From positions 411,151 through 475,150 of the forward strand of contig NZ_LJYG01000112.1 of NCBI RefSeq assembly GCF_001440035.1: a stretch of 64,000 nt of DNA, read 5' to 3'. Under the pieces are notes generated by a model, which saw only the letters and a list, made by a program, of their open reading frames with translations, searched no databases and was not told the origin of the DNA. Every line of letters starts with the position of its first letter. The stretch's first letter is position 1. Origin of the DNA: Bradyrhizobium manausense (GTDB taxonomy: Bacteria; Pseudomonadota; Alphaproteobacteria; Rhizobiales; Xanthobacteraceae). Shown here piece by piece: positions 1 through 7,858 of this stretch. Both the position numbers and the translations under genes were made by a program.

Positions 1-70
1 GGTCGCCGCCGGCAGGTCTGCCGCTGGCGCCCCCGGATTTCGTCCTCTGTTCGTGCGAAGCTGTGCTCAT
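1..70 (-). CDS. N-terminal part of an unidentified protein, cut by the window edge
   Basis: An ATG on the minus strand at position 70 opens a frame that runs off the left edge without a stop. A purine-rich GAAGGGG stretch lies about eight bases upstream of this ATG, overlapping the end of the preceding TerB-like gene. The start falls three bases after that gene's TGA, so the two are probably co-transcribed. The visible 23 residues begin MSTASHEQRT and are rich in Gly, Ser and Arg, with no recognisable domain. The family cannot be named from this fragment. Confidence 0.45.
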   Translation of the reverse strand, partial: MSTASHEQRTKSGGASGRPAGGD

Positions 71-73
71 CGA

Positions 74-529
74 TCACCCCTTCGCGGCGGTGCTGGCCGC
101 TCCGACCGGCTTGGCGCGCGGCAGCACCAGCGTCAGCAGGCGCAACAACTTGATCGCCTGCACCTCGTGCGGATGCACGTCTTCGTCCGCCGCCGCGACA
201 CGCTCCGACAGCTCGATGAGATGGGACGACAGCGGCAGATCCGAGACCGGACGCAGTGTGTCGATGACGACATTGGCGAAGTCAGGCTCCTCGAGCCGTG
301 CGGCGAGCTCGTCGAACATGGACGACAAGCGATCATCACTGATGAGCGGCGCCAGACCGCGCTCCCTGATGAAGCGGATCACCTCGTCGCGCTCGACCGG
401 TGACACGCGGCGATCGGCGACGGCAACGAGCGCGCCTGATATCACCAGCGCCACTGCAGCCTGCTCGTTGAAGCGCGACGGCTCGGTGATCTCGGCTTCG
501 ATGGAATTGGTGTCGTTGGCGTCAGACAT
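74..529 (-). CDS. TerB-like tellurite-resistance family protein
   Basis: A 151-residue, mostly helical acidic protein. The pattern of a hydrophobic helix (AAVALVISGALVAVADRR) followed by a helix starting SPVERDEVIRFI is typical of the TerB fold. A second copy of the motif, with a DEDVHPHEVQAI-like acidic turn, appears near the C-terminus. TerB domains bind divalent metal through such acidic turns, and many bacterial members have no proven link to tellurite. The ATG at 529 is preferred over upstream in-frame starts because GGGAG lies just before it. It is followed closely by another minus-strand gene at the window edge. The family assignment rests on helix pattern alone. Confidence 0.6.
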   Translation of the reverse strand: MSDANDTNSIEAEITEPSRFNEQAAVALVISGALVAVADRRVSPVERDEVIRFIRERGLAPLISDDRLSSMFDELAARLEEPDFANVVIDTLRPVSDLPLSSHLIELSERVAAADEDVHPHEVQAIKLLRLLTLVLPRAKPVGAASTAAKG

Positions 530-802
530 CGTCGCTCCCAGTGCTTGCGAAATGGCCGCGCGGAGCTTGCGATGGGGACGATGAGGTCGGAGAGAGCTCA
601 AGAAGGCCCGACAATCGGCCGATCCATCGCATTCGCGCGGGGACAGGTCATCCGACATCGCGAGGTTTTGCTGAGAGGGTCAGCGTCCTCGCCAGAGGGG
701 CCCGGATTCTTGTTCGCTCGAGAGATAAAGACGAGGTGGAGGGAATCAAGCCGGCCGACGTGCGGCGAGCCGCCGCAGCGAGGTTCCATGTTGCCATATT
801 CC

Positions 803-908
803 TCGCCGTCCTCGCCCGCGTAGGCGGGCGATTCAGTATTCTGTGACAGCAGTGATCAGCCGATAAGCCGCGGCGTACTGGATCCCCCGCCTGCGCGGGG
901 AATGACAG
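803..908. repeat. Intergenic palindromic repeat block
   Basis: The 394-base gap between the TerB-like and SnoaL-like genes (530-923) has no convincing gene. Its right half carries two GC-rich hairpins: TCGCCCGCGTAGGCGGGCGA at 812-831, and a second one around CCCCCGCCTGCGCGGGG near 884-900, flanked by TACTGGAT and AATGACAG. This second form resembles short dispersed intergenic elements common in Bradyrhizobium genomes. The left half (530-800) shows nothing recognisable. Confidence 0.5.
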
Positions 909-923
909 CCGAGTGTTCGCGCG

Positions 924-1304
924 TCACCCCACATGCTCCACGAGATGCGCGCGCGATGGTGACGGATCGAACCGGTCGCCGAAATATTGCGTTTCGTGCG
1001 CCACCAATCCGTCACGGAGTTCCATGATGCTGACGACGTAGGATGGCACGCCGTCATAGGTCAGGACGAACTCGCTCACCCAGAAATCGCCGCCGCCGAC
1101 GATCCGCCGCACCGTAAAGCGCTTCTTGTTCGGCTGCATGAAACGGCTCTGCTGAATGTTCCGGCGTCCGCGGATGCGTTCGCCGGACTGCGGATAGTCG
1201 AGCACGGCATCGTCGCGATAGATGTCATGCTCGGCCTCGAAATCGTTTGCGTCCGAAGCGTCCCAATGACGCTGCAGCGCCGCGCGTGTGGCCAGGTCAT
1301 CCAT
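924..1304 (-). CDS. SnoaL/NTF2-like fold protein
   Basis: A 126-residue protein with the order expected of the SnoaL-like cone fold: an N-terminal helix (RAALQRHWDASDANDFEAE), then a DIYRDDAVLDYPQSGE segment, then beta strands ending in RDGLVAHETQYFGDRFDP. Members are small isomerases, dehydratases or ligand-binding proteins, and the substrate cannot be read from sequence. The ATG at 1304 has GGGAG upstream, whereas the longer frame (to 1376) has no ribosome site. It is divergent from the MOSC-reductase gene, with about 170 bases between starts. Confidence 0.7.
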   Translation of the reverse strand: MDDLATRAALQRHWDASDANDFEAEHDIYRDDAVLDYPQSGERIRGRRNIQQSRFMQPNKKRFTVRRIVGGGDFWVSEFVLTYDGVPSYVVSIMELRDGLVAHETQYFGDRFDPSPSRAHLVEHVG

Positions 1305-1477
1305 CGCGATCTCCCGCCTTGTCGCTTCCCGCTTTAAATCAGCGTGCAGGCGGGCGGCGGCAAGACCCTCTAGCAAAGTCTAACAACGCCTAACGCGCCA
1401 AAGCCACGATCTGGGTGCAGATTGATATTGCCTCGATCCGGAATCCGCCGGGTCGACGCGCGGCGCCGGAGACAGAA

Positions 1478-3229
1478 ATGGCACGATTGCTGTCCGTCAA
1501 TGTCGGCCTGCCGCGCGACGTCGCCTGGCAAGGCAGGACGGTCCATACCGGCATCTGGAAGGCTCCCATCGAAGGCCGGCGCACGGTGCGGCAGCTCAAC
1601 ATCGATGGCGATGGCCAGGGAGATACCGCGGGTCACGGCGGCGAACAGCGCGCGGTGTACGTCTATCAGGACGCATCCTATCGCTACTGGCAAAGTCACC
1701 TGGGGCGCTCGAACCTCGTCCCTGGTCAATTCGGCGAGAACTTCACGGTCGAAGGCCTCGCCGATACCGACGTCTGCATCGGAGATCGCTACAGGATCGG
1801 CTCTGCCCTGTTCGAAGTGACCCAGCCGCGCGTCACGTGCTACCGGCTCGGCATTCGCATGCAGGAGCCCGACATGGCCGCACTGCTGGTCAAGCACGGC
1901 CGGCCCGGTTTCTATTTTCGCGTGATCGAGGAAGGTGACGTCGGGGCCGGCGACGAGATCATTCAGGTCGCGCGCGGGCCTGAAAGCATGAGCGTGGCAG
2001 AGATCAATGCGCTGCTTTACCTGCCCCCTCACCCGCGCGACCGGCTCGAACGCGCGCTGAGGATTCCGGCGCTGAGCCGCGGCTGGCGTCATTCCTTCGA
2101 GGCCCTGCTTGGCCAGAATGCGCCAGCCGGCAATGCCGGGCTCGGCCCGGCGGCGGGCCCGCCTCCGGCATGGCGCGGATTCCGGCCGTTCCGCGTCGAG
2201 CGCAAGATCGTCGAAACCAACGACGTGACGTCGTTGGTCCTCGAACCTGCGGATGGACACGCCGGGGCCGCCGCCCTGCCCGGTCAGTTCGTCATCATCA
2301 GGTTCGGGCCTCCCGACACGGCGGCAATGACCCGCAGCTATTCGCTATCGAGCCAGGCTGATGCGGCGTCCTACCGACTCAGCATCAAACGGGAGCCGCA
2401 CGGCATCGCCAGCACCTACGTCGCCGACCAGCTCCGGCCCGGCGACGTCGTGCAACTCGGTGCGCCCCGCGGCAGCTTTACGCTACGACAAGACACGCAA
2501 CCCGTCGTCCTGCTGAGTGCCGGCATTGGCGTGACGCCGGTGCTAGCGATGCTTCACGCGCTCGCAGCAGAACCATCGCAACGAGATGTCTGGTGGCTGC
2601 ATGGTGCCCGCAACGGCCGCGAGCATGCCTTCGCGGTCGAGGTGCGCGAACTCCTGACCAGACTTCCCCACCATCATAGGCATATCTGCTACAGCAGGCC
2701 CGATCCCGGCGATCGGCTGGAAATCGATTTCGACAGAGTCGGACATCTGGATGCTGCCCTGCTCCGGCAACTTGATTTGCCAGGAGACGCCGACTTCTAT
2801 CTGTGCGGACCGCGCCCCTTCATGAGCGACCTCACCTCGGGGCTCCGCGCGTCGGGCGTGGCGCCCGATCGTATCCACACCGAGTTGTTTGGCGCCGGGC
2901 CGTCGCTGACGCCGGGCATCGTGACGTCGACGAAGAAGACGCCCCCGCATGTGCCGGAGGGAGCGGCGGGTCCCGGGCCCATGGTGACCTTTGCCCGTAG
3001 CGGCCTCAATGTCCGCTGGGCGCCGTCCTATGCCAGCCTGCTCGAGCTGGCCGAGGCCTGCGACATCCCCGTGCGCTGGTCATGCCGGACGGGAGTGTGC
3101 CACAACTGCGAGAGCGGCCTCAGTGCCGGTGACGTCAGCTATCAGCCCGATCCGCTCGACGCGCCGGCGGACGGAAACGTGCTGATCTGCTGCGCCCGGC
3201 CACACAGCGACATCGTGATCGATCTCTAA
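1478..3229 (+). CDS. MOSC domain fused to a ferredoxin-NAD(P)H reductase with C-terminal 2Fe-2S domain
   Basis: A 583-residue fusion. Residues 1 to about 165 form a MOSC domain (GHGGEQRAVYVY, PGQFGENFTV, a Cys in the VTCYRLG stretch), the fold that carries sulfurated molybdenum cofactor in mARC and YiiM-type enzymes. From about 225 there is an FNR-like flavin domain (TRSYSLSS near 285), then a nucleotide-binding motif SAGIGVTP near 346. The C-terminus is a plant-type 2Fe-2S domain with CRTGVCHNC near 535 and a last Cys in the LICCARP stretch. One polypeptide could thus pass electrons from NAD(P)H through flavin and 2Fe-2S to a molybdenum site. GGAG before ATG 1478 supports the start. A peroxiredoxin follows 16 bases downstream. 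Confidence 0.85.
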   Translation: MARLLSVNVGLPRDVAWQGRTVHTGIWKAPIEGRRTVRQLNIDGDGQGDTAGHGGEQRAVYVYQDASYRYWQSHLGRSNLVPGQFGENFTVEGLADTDVCIGDRYRIGSALFEVTQPRVTCYRLGIRMQEPDMAALLVKHGRPGFYFRVIEEGDVGAGDEIIQVARGPESMSVAEINALLYLPPHPRDRLERALRIPALSRGWRHSFEALLGQNAPAGNAGLGPAAGPPPAWRGFRPFRVERKIVETNDVTSLVLEPADGHAGAAALPGQFVIIRFGPPDTAAMTRSYSLSSQADAASYRLSIKREPHGIASTYVADQLRPGDVVQLGAPRGSFTLRQDTQPVVLLSAGIGVTPVLAMLHALAAEPSQRDVWWLHGARNGREHAFAVEVRELLTRLPHHHRHICYSRPDPGDRLEIDFDRVGHLDAALLRQLDLPGDADFYLCGPRPFMSDLTSGLRASGVAPDRIHTELFGAGPSLTPGIVTSTKKTPPHVPEGAAGPGPMVTFARSGLNVRWAPSYASLLELAEACDIPVRWSCRTGVCHNCESGLSAGDVSYQPDPLDAPADGNVLICCARPHSDIVIDL

Positions 3230-3245
3230 GACACAGGAGAGCCTC

Positions 3246-3836
3246 ATGCGACCCGACATGATGCCAGGAGCGACCTTCCCCGACTACGAGCTCAGCGACC
3301 ACACCGGCAAGCACCGCAAGCTCTCGGAACTGCAGGGCACCGATCCCATGATCGTCGTGCTTGGCCGCGGCGGCTTCTGTCCGAAGGACCGTCGCCAGAC
3401 CGAAGGTCTGCTGCAGCTCCATCGCGAGATGGAGGTCGGCTATTGCCGGCTCGTCACCATCACCACCGATACCATCATCCAGACCAACGAATACCGAACC
3501 GGCGCCGGAGCCCACTGGCCTTTCCTGTCCGATCCCAGGCGGATCGTGCAGAAGGACCTCGACATCGCCGAATACACCGATCCCGTCCACAATCCGATGA
3601 TTCCCCATGTCATCGTGCTGGCGCCCGGCTTGCGTATTCACAAGATTTATAACGGCTACTGGTTCTTCGGTCGCCCGACCGTCGAAGAGCTTCGCGGGGA
3701 TCTCAGAGCCGTCAGCATGAGCTGCCGACCGGATTGGGACATCACCGCGCCCGGGTTCAGGGCGCAGTGGGACCAGGGCCGCAAGGAGCACTTTTATCCC
3801 TACGGCAAGACTTACGCCGAAACGCTCGGCGAATAG
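3246..3836 (+). CDS. Peroxiredoxin-like (AhpC/TSA) redoxin
   Basis: A 196-residue thioredoxin-fold protein. It begins with the peroxiredoxin-type opening PGATFPDYELSDHTGK and has the candidate peroxidatic Cys45 in the RGGFCPKDR motif, in the place of the usual T-x-x-C motif. The Arg/Lys-rich surroundings resemble the redoxin branch that lacks the canonical Thr. A second cysteine (SMSCRPDWD) is near residue 160 and could resolve the sulfenate. It sits 16 bases after the MOSC-reductase gene and is probably co-transcribed, so that reductase may be its electron donor (inference). An AGGAG ribosome site precedes the ATG. Confidence 0.78.
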   Translation: MRPDMMPGATFPDYELSDHTGKHRKLSELQGTDPMIVVLGRGGFCPKDRRQTEGLLQLHREMEVGYCRLVTITTDTIIQTNEYRTGAGAHWPFLSDPRRIVQKDLDIAEYTDPVHNPMIPHVIVLAPGLRIHKIYNGYWFFGRPTVEELRGDLRAVSMSCRPDWDITAPGFRAQWDQGRKEHFYPYGKTYAETLGE

Positions 3837-3944
3837 GGGGAAAACGCAGGCGATTGCCGATCCGGCCCGATGAAATCATTGAGAACCGGCGGTTTATGAC
3901 TCGCCGGATTCCGGCTATCTCCGTGTCAGGAACGGAGACCCGCC

Positions 3945-4573
3945 ATGTACATCCCCCCGGCGTTCAGGGACGACGACATCGAGAGCATCCGCGCAACCAT
4001 TCGCGCCGCGCGCCTTGCAAGCCTCGTCACGGCGACCACGATGGTCCGGTCGCGACCCCGTTGCCGCTCCTCCTGGACGAGGCCGAAGGTGAGCGCGGCG
4101 TGCTGTACGGGCATGTCGCAAAGGCCAATCCGCAATGGAAGCTGCCGCCGATCGGCGATGCGCTCGCGATCTTCTCAGGTCCCGACGCCTATGTGACGCC
4201 GTCCTGGTACGCGACCAAGCAGGAGACCGGGAAGGTCGTACCGACCTGGAACTACGTGGCCGTGCATGCCTACGGCCCGGTGGAATTCTTCCAGGAGCCG
4301 GAGCGCCTGCTCGAGGTCGTGACACGGCTGACGCGCAAGCAAGAAGGCGCGCGTGCAAAGCCGTGGGCGGTCAGTGACGCGCCTGCCGATTTCATCGCCG
4401 CGCAGCTGCGCGGGATCGTCGGCGTGCGCATCCCCGTGGCGCGGTTCGAAGGCAAGCGCAAGATGAGCCAGAACCGGCCGGAGGCCGATCGCATCGGCGT
4501 CGCGCAAGGTCTTGCGGCGAGCGACAACCATGTTGATCGCGAAGTCGCGCCTCTGATCCCGCTTCCGACCTAA
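3945..4573 (+). pseudogene. PaiB-like FMN-binding negative transcriptional regulator, frameshifted
   Basis: The reading frame starts at 3945 with the family's typical MYIPPAFR opening. It stays on family only to about base 4036 (ARLASLVTAT), then goes off. The continuation (DGPVATPLPLLLDE, then GHVAKANPQW, then PTWNYVAVHAYG) lies in another frame through to 4573. Restoring one C in the ACCAC at 4035-4039 rejoins the halves as TATHDGP. The complete product would be about 209 residues, normal for PaiB, whose Bacillus member affects sporulation and protease genes. An AACGGAGACCCGCC ribosome site precedes the ATG. Genuine decay and a one-base sequence error cannot be told apart here. Confidence 0.8.
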
Positions 4574-4736
4574 GCGGCGCCTTACGTCACGAGCCCGAGC
4601 ATCCATTGATCGCGCCGCAGCCGAAGCTGCGAAAATGGTTCCGCTCGGCCTTGCAATTTCCAGCGGCTCCAATGCGGAACCGGCTCCCCATCCGGCGGAT
4701 TATCGCCCGCAGGTAGTACCATCGCCGGTGGCACGG

Positions 4737-5966
4737 ATGACAATTGCTTCGGATGTTTTGAAATTGCTGCGCCTCGATTCCTCCGACGACAAGCAGCATC
4801 TCGTCATTCGCTCCGCCGGCGCGCGTGGCAAGGCGGCCGACTATTCCTTCGGCATCGAGGAGGAGTATTTCCTCGCCGATCGTCGCACCCTCGAGGTCGC
4901 GATCCGGACTCCGAACGAGCTGTTCGAATCGGCGAACTGGTCGACCGGCGGCCAGGCCATGCGCGAGATGCTGCAATCCCAGCTCGAGGTCGCCACCAAT
5001 GTTCACGTCGACGTCAATGACGCCCGGGAAGAGCTGAGATTCCTGCGCCGCGAGGTCGCCAACGTTGCCGCACAATATGGCTTTGCCATCATGGCCTGCG
5101 GCACGCACCCCACGGCAGTGTGGCGCATGTCGCAGCCGAGCCCGAAGCCGCGCTATGCGGACATGATCGAGGATCTGCGCAGCATCGGCCATCGCAACCT
5201 GATGTGCGGCATGCATGTCCATGTTCAACTGCCGGATCCCGAGAAGCGGATGGCGGTGATGCAGGCCATGCTGCCACATCTGCCGCTGTTCATCGCGCTC
5301 GCGGCGTCCTCGCCGTTCTGGAATTCGCATAAGACGGGACTGAAGGGCTACCGGCTCGCGGCCTATTCCGAGCTGCCGCGCACCGGCCTGCCCGAGTTGT
5401 TCGAGAGCAAGCGCGACTACGACGACTATGTCGGCGCATTGCAGCGCTCGGGCGTGATCCCCGACGAGAGCCACATCTGGTGGGCGATGCGGCCATCGAT
5501 GAAGCATCCGACACTGGAGCTTCGCGCGCCCGACACCTGCACCTTCGTCGACGACGCCGTCGCCATCGCTTCGCTGTATCGCTGCCTGACGCGGCATCTC
5601 TATCTGCGGCCGCATCTGTCGAAGCAGGTCACCGCGGTCGAACGCGCCATTGCGGTCGAGAACAAATGGCGCGCCCAGCGCTACGGCACGGATTGCATCT
5701 TTGCATCAAGGGACGGTCCGGTGACGATCTCGGAGATGCTGTCGCGAATCATCGACGACACCACTGAGGATGCGGACGCCCTGGGATGCTCCGCCGAAAT
5801 CGCGCACTGCCGCACCATTGTTGACCGTGGCAGCTCGGCTGAATTCCAGCTTCGCGCCTATCGCGACGCCGGCGACGACATCGCAGCCGTGTCACGATGG
5901 ATCGCGACTTCGACGATATCAGGGACAAATGCACCGATCGGGCGTCGTGCTCAAGCGCCCTCATAG
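4737..5966 (+). CDS. YbdK-type carboxylate-amine ligase (glutamate-cysteine ligase 2 family)
   Basis: A 409-residue ATP-grasp-like ligase of the GCS2 family. The acidic substrate and metal motif SFGIEEEYFL is near residue 38. It is followed by TGGQAMREML, the ACGTHPTAVW motif, the GMHVHVQL segment, and TLELRAPDTC near 260. Family members show weak gamma-glutamyl-cysteine ligase activity, and their physiological substrate is not firmly established. The internal ATG at 4737 is chosen because conserved sequence begins just after it. The longer frame from 4635 adds unconserved residues. It stands alone, in convergent orientation to the small unknown gene at 5978-6286. Confidence 0.85.
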   Translation: MTIASDVLKLLRLDSSDDKQHLVIRSAGARGKAADYSFGIEEEYFLADRRTLEVAIRTPNELFESANWSTGGQAMREMLQSQLEVATNVHVDVNDAREELRFLRREVANVAAQYGFAIMACGTHPTAVWRMSQPSPKPRYADMIEDLRSIGHRNLMCGMHVHVQLPDPEKRMAVMQAMLPHLPLFIALAASSPFWNSHKTGLKGYRLAAYSELPRTGLPELFESKRDYDDYVGALQRSGVIPDESHIWWAMRPSMKHPTLELRAPDTCTFVDDAVAIASLYRCLTRHLYLRPHLSKQVTAVERAIAVENKWRAQRYGTDCIFASRDGPVTISEMLSRIIDDTTEDADALGCSAEIAHCRTIVDRGSSAEFQLRAYRDAGDDIAAVSRWIATSTISGTNAPIGRRAQAPS

Positions 5967-5977
5967 CGCCCTTCGCC

Positions 5978-6286
5978 TCAAGCCCGCGCCACGAGGCGTG
6001 GACGGAAGACCGACTGGATGGTCGGCGCCTGTGCAGCAGCCAGCTTTCGCGCAGACCTGCGCCGCGGAATGAAGAAGCTGCTCACGACGATCGGCTCGAA
6101 ATCGCCCAGCGCGGTCCGCTCCTTCACCAGCAGGCTCATGACCGAGCGCATCTTGATGACTTCCTGCGCCACGAAGCTGCAGTTCTCATCGCGGTTGATC
6201 TGCTCGTGCATGATCGCCTCAGCCTCGCGCATGCTGACGCGAAGCGCTCTGATGGTCTTGCGGATGTCGTTGATGCGGTTGTCCAT
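5978..6286 (-). CDS. Unknown 102-residue protein behind a LexA-type site
   Basis: The product is small, basic and helical. An N-terminal amphipathic stretch (NRINDIRKTIRALRVSMREAEAIM) is followed by HEQINRDENCSFVAQEVIKMRSV and a basic tail containing IPRRRSARK. No enzymatic motif is visible, and the single Cys sits in the RDENCSF segment. The Arg/Lys-rich C-terminus would suit nucleic-acid contact, but this is inference only. The ATG at 6286 has a strong GGGAGG ribosome site. The longer frame to 6433 would run across the regulatory site and is rejected. A GTTC-N7-GTTC element 29 bases upstream suggests control by the DNA-damage (SOS) repressor LexA. Confidence 0.7.
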   Translation of the reverse strand: MDNRINDIRKTIRALRVSMREAEAIMHEQINRDENCSFVAQEVIKMRSVMSLLVKERTALGDFEPIVVSSFFIPRRRSARKLAAAQAPTIQSVFRPRLVARA

Positions 6287-6640
6287 GGCTGCCTCCCTCT
6301 CGGTCAAAGCATAAGAACAAAACATGAACAAGATGTCAATCACCGCCGCGACCAGTTGCGGTGTCACGCGCGATCCGCCGACGGCGCCACTGCACGTGCA
6401 CTGAGATGCTTGCCGACAAATTAGACAAGTCACCCGCTATCCGGAAATCGCAGGGCTCGTGAGGAGCGCCCTGCGTTCGACCTCAGCTGCCGATCTAACC
6501 TCCCGTGCAGCCACCGGATTTCTTGCTGAACGGGCTCGCCGCACGGTGGCGCCGGGCGCGCTTGCTGCTGCGCAAATCAACTGGCCCAAAATTCGCAATG
6601 ACGTTGCAAGGCTTGGCAATGGCGCAGAGCGGAGAACGTC
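6287..6640. other. Divergent intergenic region
   Basis: This 354-base gap separates the LexA-boxed small gene (minus) from the bicupin gene (plus). Apart from the LexA-type site at 6315-6329, it contains a perfect ten-base palindrome TGCACGTGCA at 6391-6400, whose role is unknown. No coding frame of convincing composition and no RNA gene is seen. Confidence 0.5.
6315..6329 (-). promoter_or_regulatory. LexA-type SOS box (GTTC-N7-GTTC)
   Basis: On the minus strand this reads GTTCATGTTTTGTTC, an exact match to GTTC-N7-GTTC, the direct-repeat operator known for alphaproteobacterial LexA. It ends 29 bases before the ATG of the unknown 102-residue gene, where a repressor would overlap the promoter or leader. 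A direct repeat of this length can arise by chance in 64 kb, so its placement is the main support. Confidence 0.65.
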
Positions 6641-7780
6641 ATGAACGTGCATGCTGCGGGCGATCTCAAGACATCAGGCCTCACCCATCCGAACGGCGCG
6701 CCGCTCCGCCTCAACACGCAAGACTTCGTTGCGATCGATCGCGACAAGAATGCCAAGTTCGAAGCGACCTATCGGCCGCAAGCGCTCTACAACAGAGCCA
6801 ACGAGGGCTTTCACGCCAACAACGAGACCTTCCTGCTCCACGAGGTCGCGACCAATTTGCCGATCTATCGTCCCGACACCGGCCCCACCGACTTCCATCT
6901 GCATCTGCCGCCCGGCGGCTTTCAGCTCGTGCTGGTGACCTCCGGTGCGTTCACCTTCGACTATGACGGGCGCTGGTACAATGTCGGCCCCGGCGCGGTG
7001 ATGCTGCAAAGCGCCATCGTGCATCGCCAGCTGTTCTATACCTGGTCGGGCCTTTCGACCGAAGAGAATCTGAAGACGCCGCAGACGGTGGTGCCCGATC
7101 CGATCTCGATGGGCTATTCCGGCAAATTCCTCGAGGCCTTCATCACCGATCCAACGACCTTCCCGAACCCGACCATCGTCGGACCGGACCAGATCAACGA
7201 AGACGAAACGCCGCGCGTGGCCTGGAGCCACCCGCTGCATGACCGTCCCGCCGATGCCGGCTTCTGGCTGCAGGATCCCCTCGCGCTGGATGCGCTCTAC
7301 AAGCCGCTCACCGACGGTTCGGTCAAATCGGCCCTGCAGGTTTACGTGCGCGACATCGGCATCGAGATTCCGAGCGGCCATCTGGTCACCGGCCACGTCA
7401 TCGCAACCGACCCGCGTGGGCACGCGCTGTTGCCGAAGAGCACGTCGGCCGCCGCGGACGCGACGTGCTTTGCCAAGGGCGAGGTCGCGATCTATCGCGT
7501 CATTCGCGGCACCGCCGAATTCAAGAGGAAGTCCGGCGAGAGCTTTGAACTCTCTGCTGGCGATGTTGTGACGGCGGGCAAGGACTCGATCAGCCTCGTC
7601 GGCCTTGGCGAAAACACCCAGGTGCTGCGGCTCGGCCTGCTCAAGGGCATCAACGATCTTCGCAGCTGGACACCGACGCAGCGCGACGAGATCGACGGTC
7701 TCGCCGGCCAGATCATCACGCACAAGGACATTCGACCGCTGCGCACCGAAGGCAAGCCGGTCGGATATTTATACGGCTGA
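6641..7780 (+). CDS. Bicupin protein of unknown function
   Basis: The 379-residue product has two cupin-like halves. The first is around residues 85-135 (DFHLHLPPGGFQLVLVTSG, then WYNVGPGAVMLQSAIVHRQ) and contains His residues that could bind a metal. The second is around 275-335 (GEVAIYRVIRGTAEFKR, then SFELSAGDVVTAG) with fewer candidate ligands. It recalls gentisate/quercetin-type bicupin dioxygenases in layout only. The substrate is unknown, and there is no signal peptide. A GGAGAACG ribosome site precedes ATG 6641. The gene stands alone, convergent with the glutathione reductase gene across a perfect hairpin. Confidence 0.7.
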   Translation: MNVHAAGDLKTSGLTHPNGAPLRLNTQDFVAIDRDKNAKFEATYRPQALYNRANEGFHANNETFLLHEVATNLPIYRPDTGPTDFHLHLPPGGFQLVLVTSGAFTFDYDGRWYNVGPGAVMLQSAIVHRQLFYTWSGLSTEENLKTPQTVVPDPISMGYSGKFLEAFITDPTTFPNPTIVGPDQINEDETPRVAWSHPLHDRPADAGFWLQDPLALDALYKPLTDGSVKSALQVYVRDIGIEIPSGHLVTGHVIATDPRGHALLPKSTSAAADATCFAKGEVAIYRVIRGTAEFKRKSGESFELSAGDVVTAGKDSISLVGLGENTQVLRLGLLKGINDLRSWTPTQRDEIDGLAGQIITHKDIRPLRTEGKPVGYLYG

Positions 7781-7821
7781 GCGCATGCCGTATTTGGCAA
7801 GTCCGGTGGGTGGTCGGGTTC

Positions 7822-7848
7822 TTCACCTCTCCCGCAAGGAGAGGTGAA
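7822..7848. terminator. Hairpin between convergent genes
   Basis: TTCACCTCTCC, a five-base loop, then GGAGAGGTGAA forms a perfect 11-bp stem between the ends of the bicupin and glutathione reductase genes. No clear T-run follows on either strand, so it may work as a weak bidirectional terminator or 3' end protector. It may also simply be a copy of the CTCTCC-type intergenic palindromes common in these genomes. Confidence 0.45.
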
Positions 7849-7858
7849 CCAGACGCCC

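Noticed and set aside
4730-4750. Sigma-54 promoter suggested by TGGCAC followed by TTGC
   Set aside because: The spacing between the two boxes is nine bases rather than the five required after TGGCAC.
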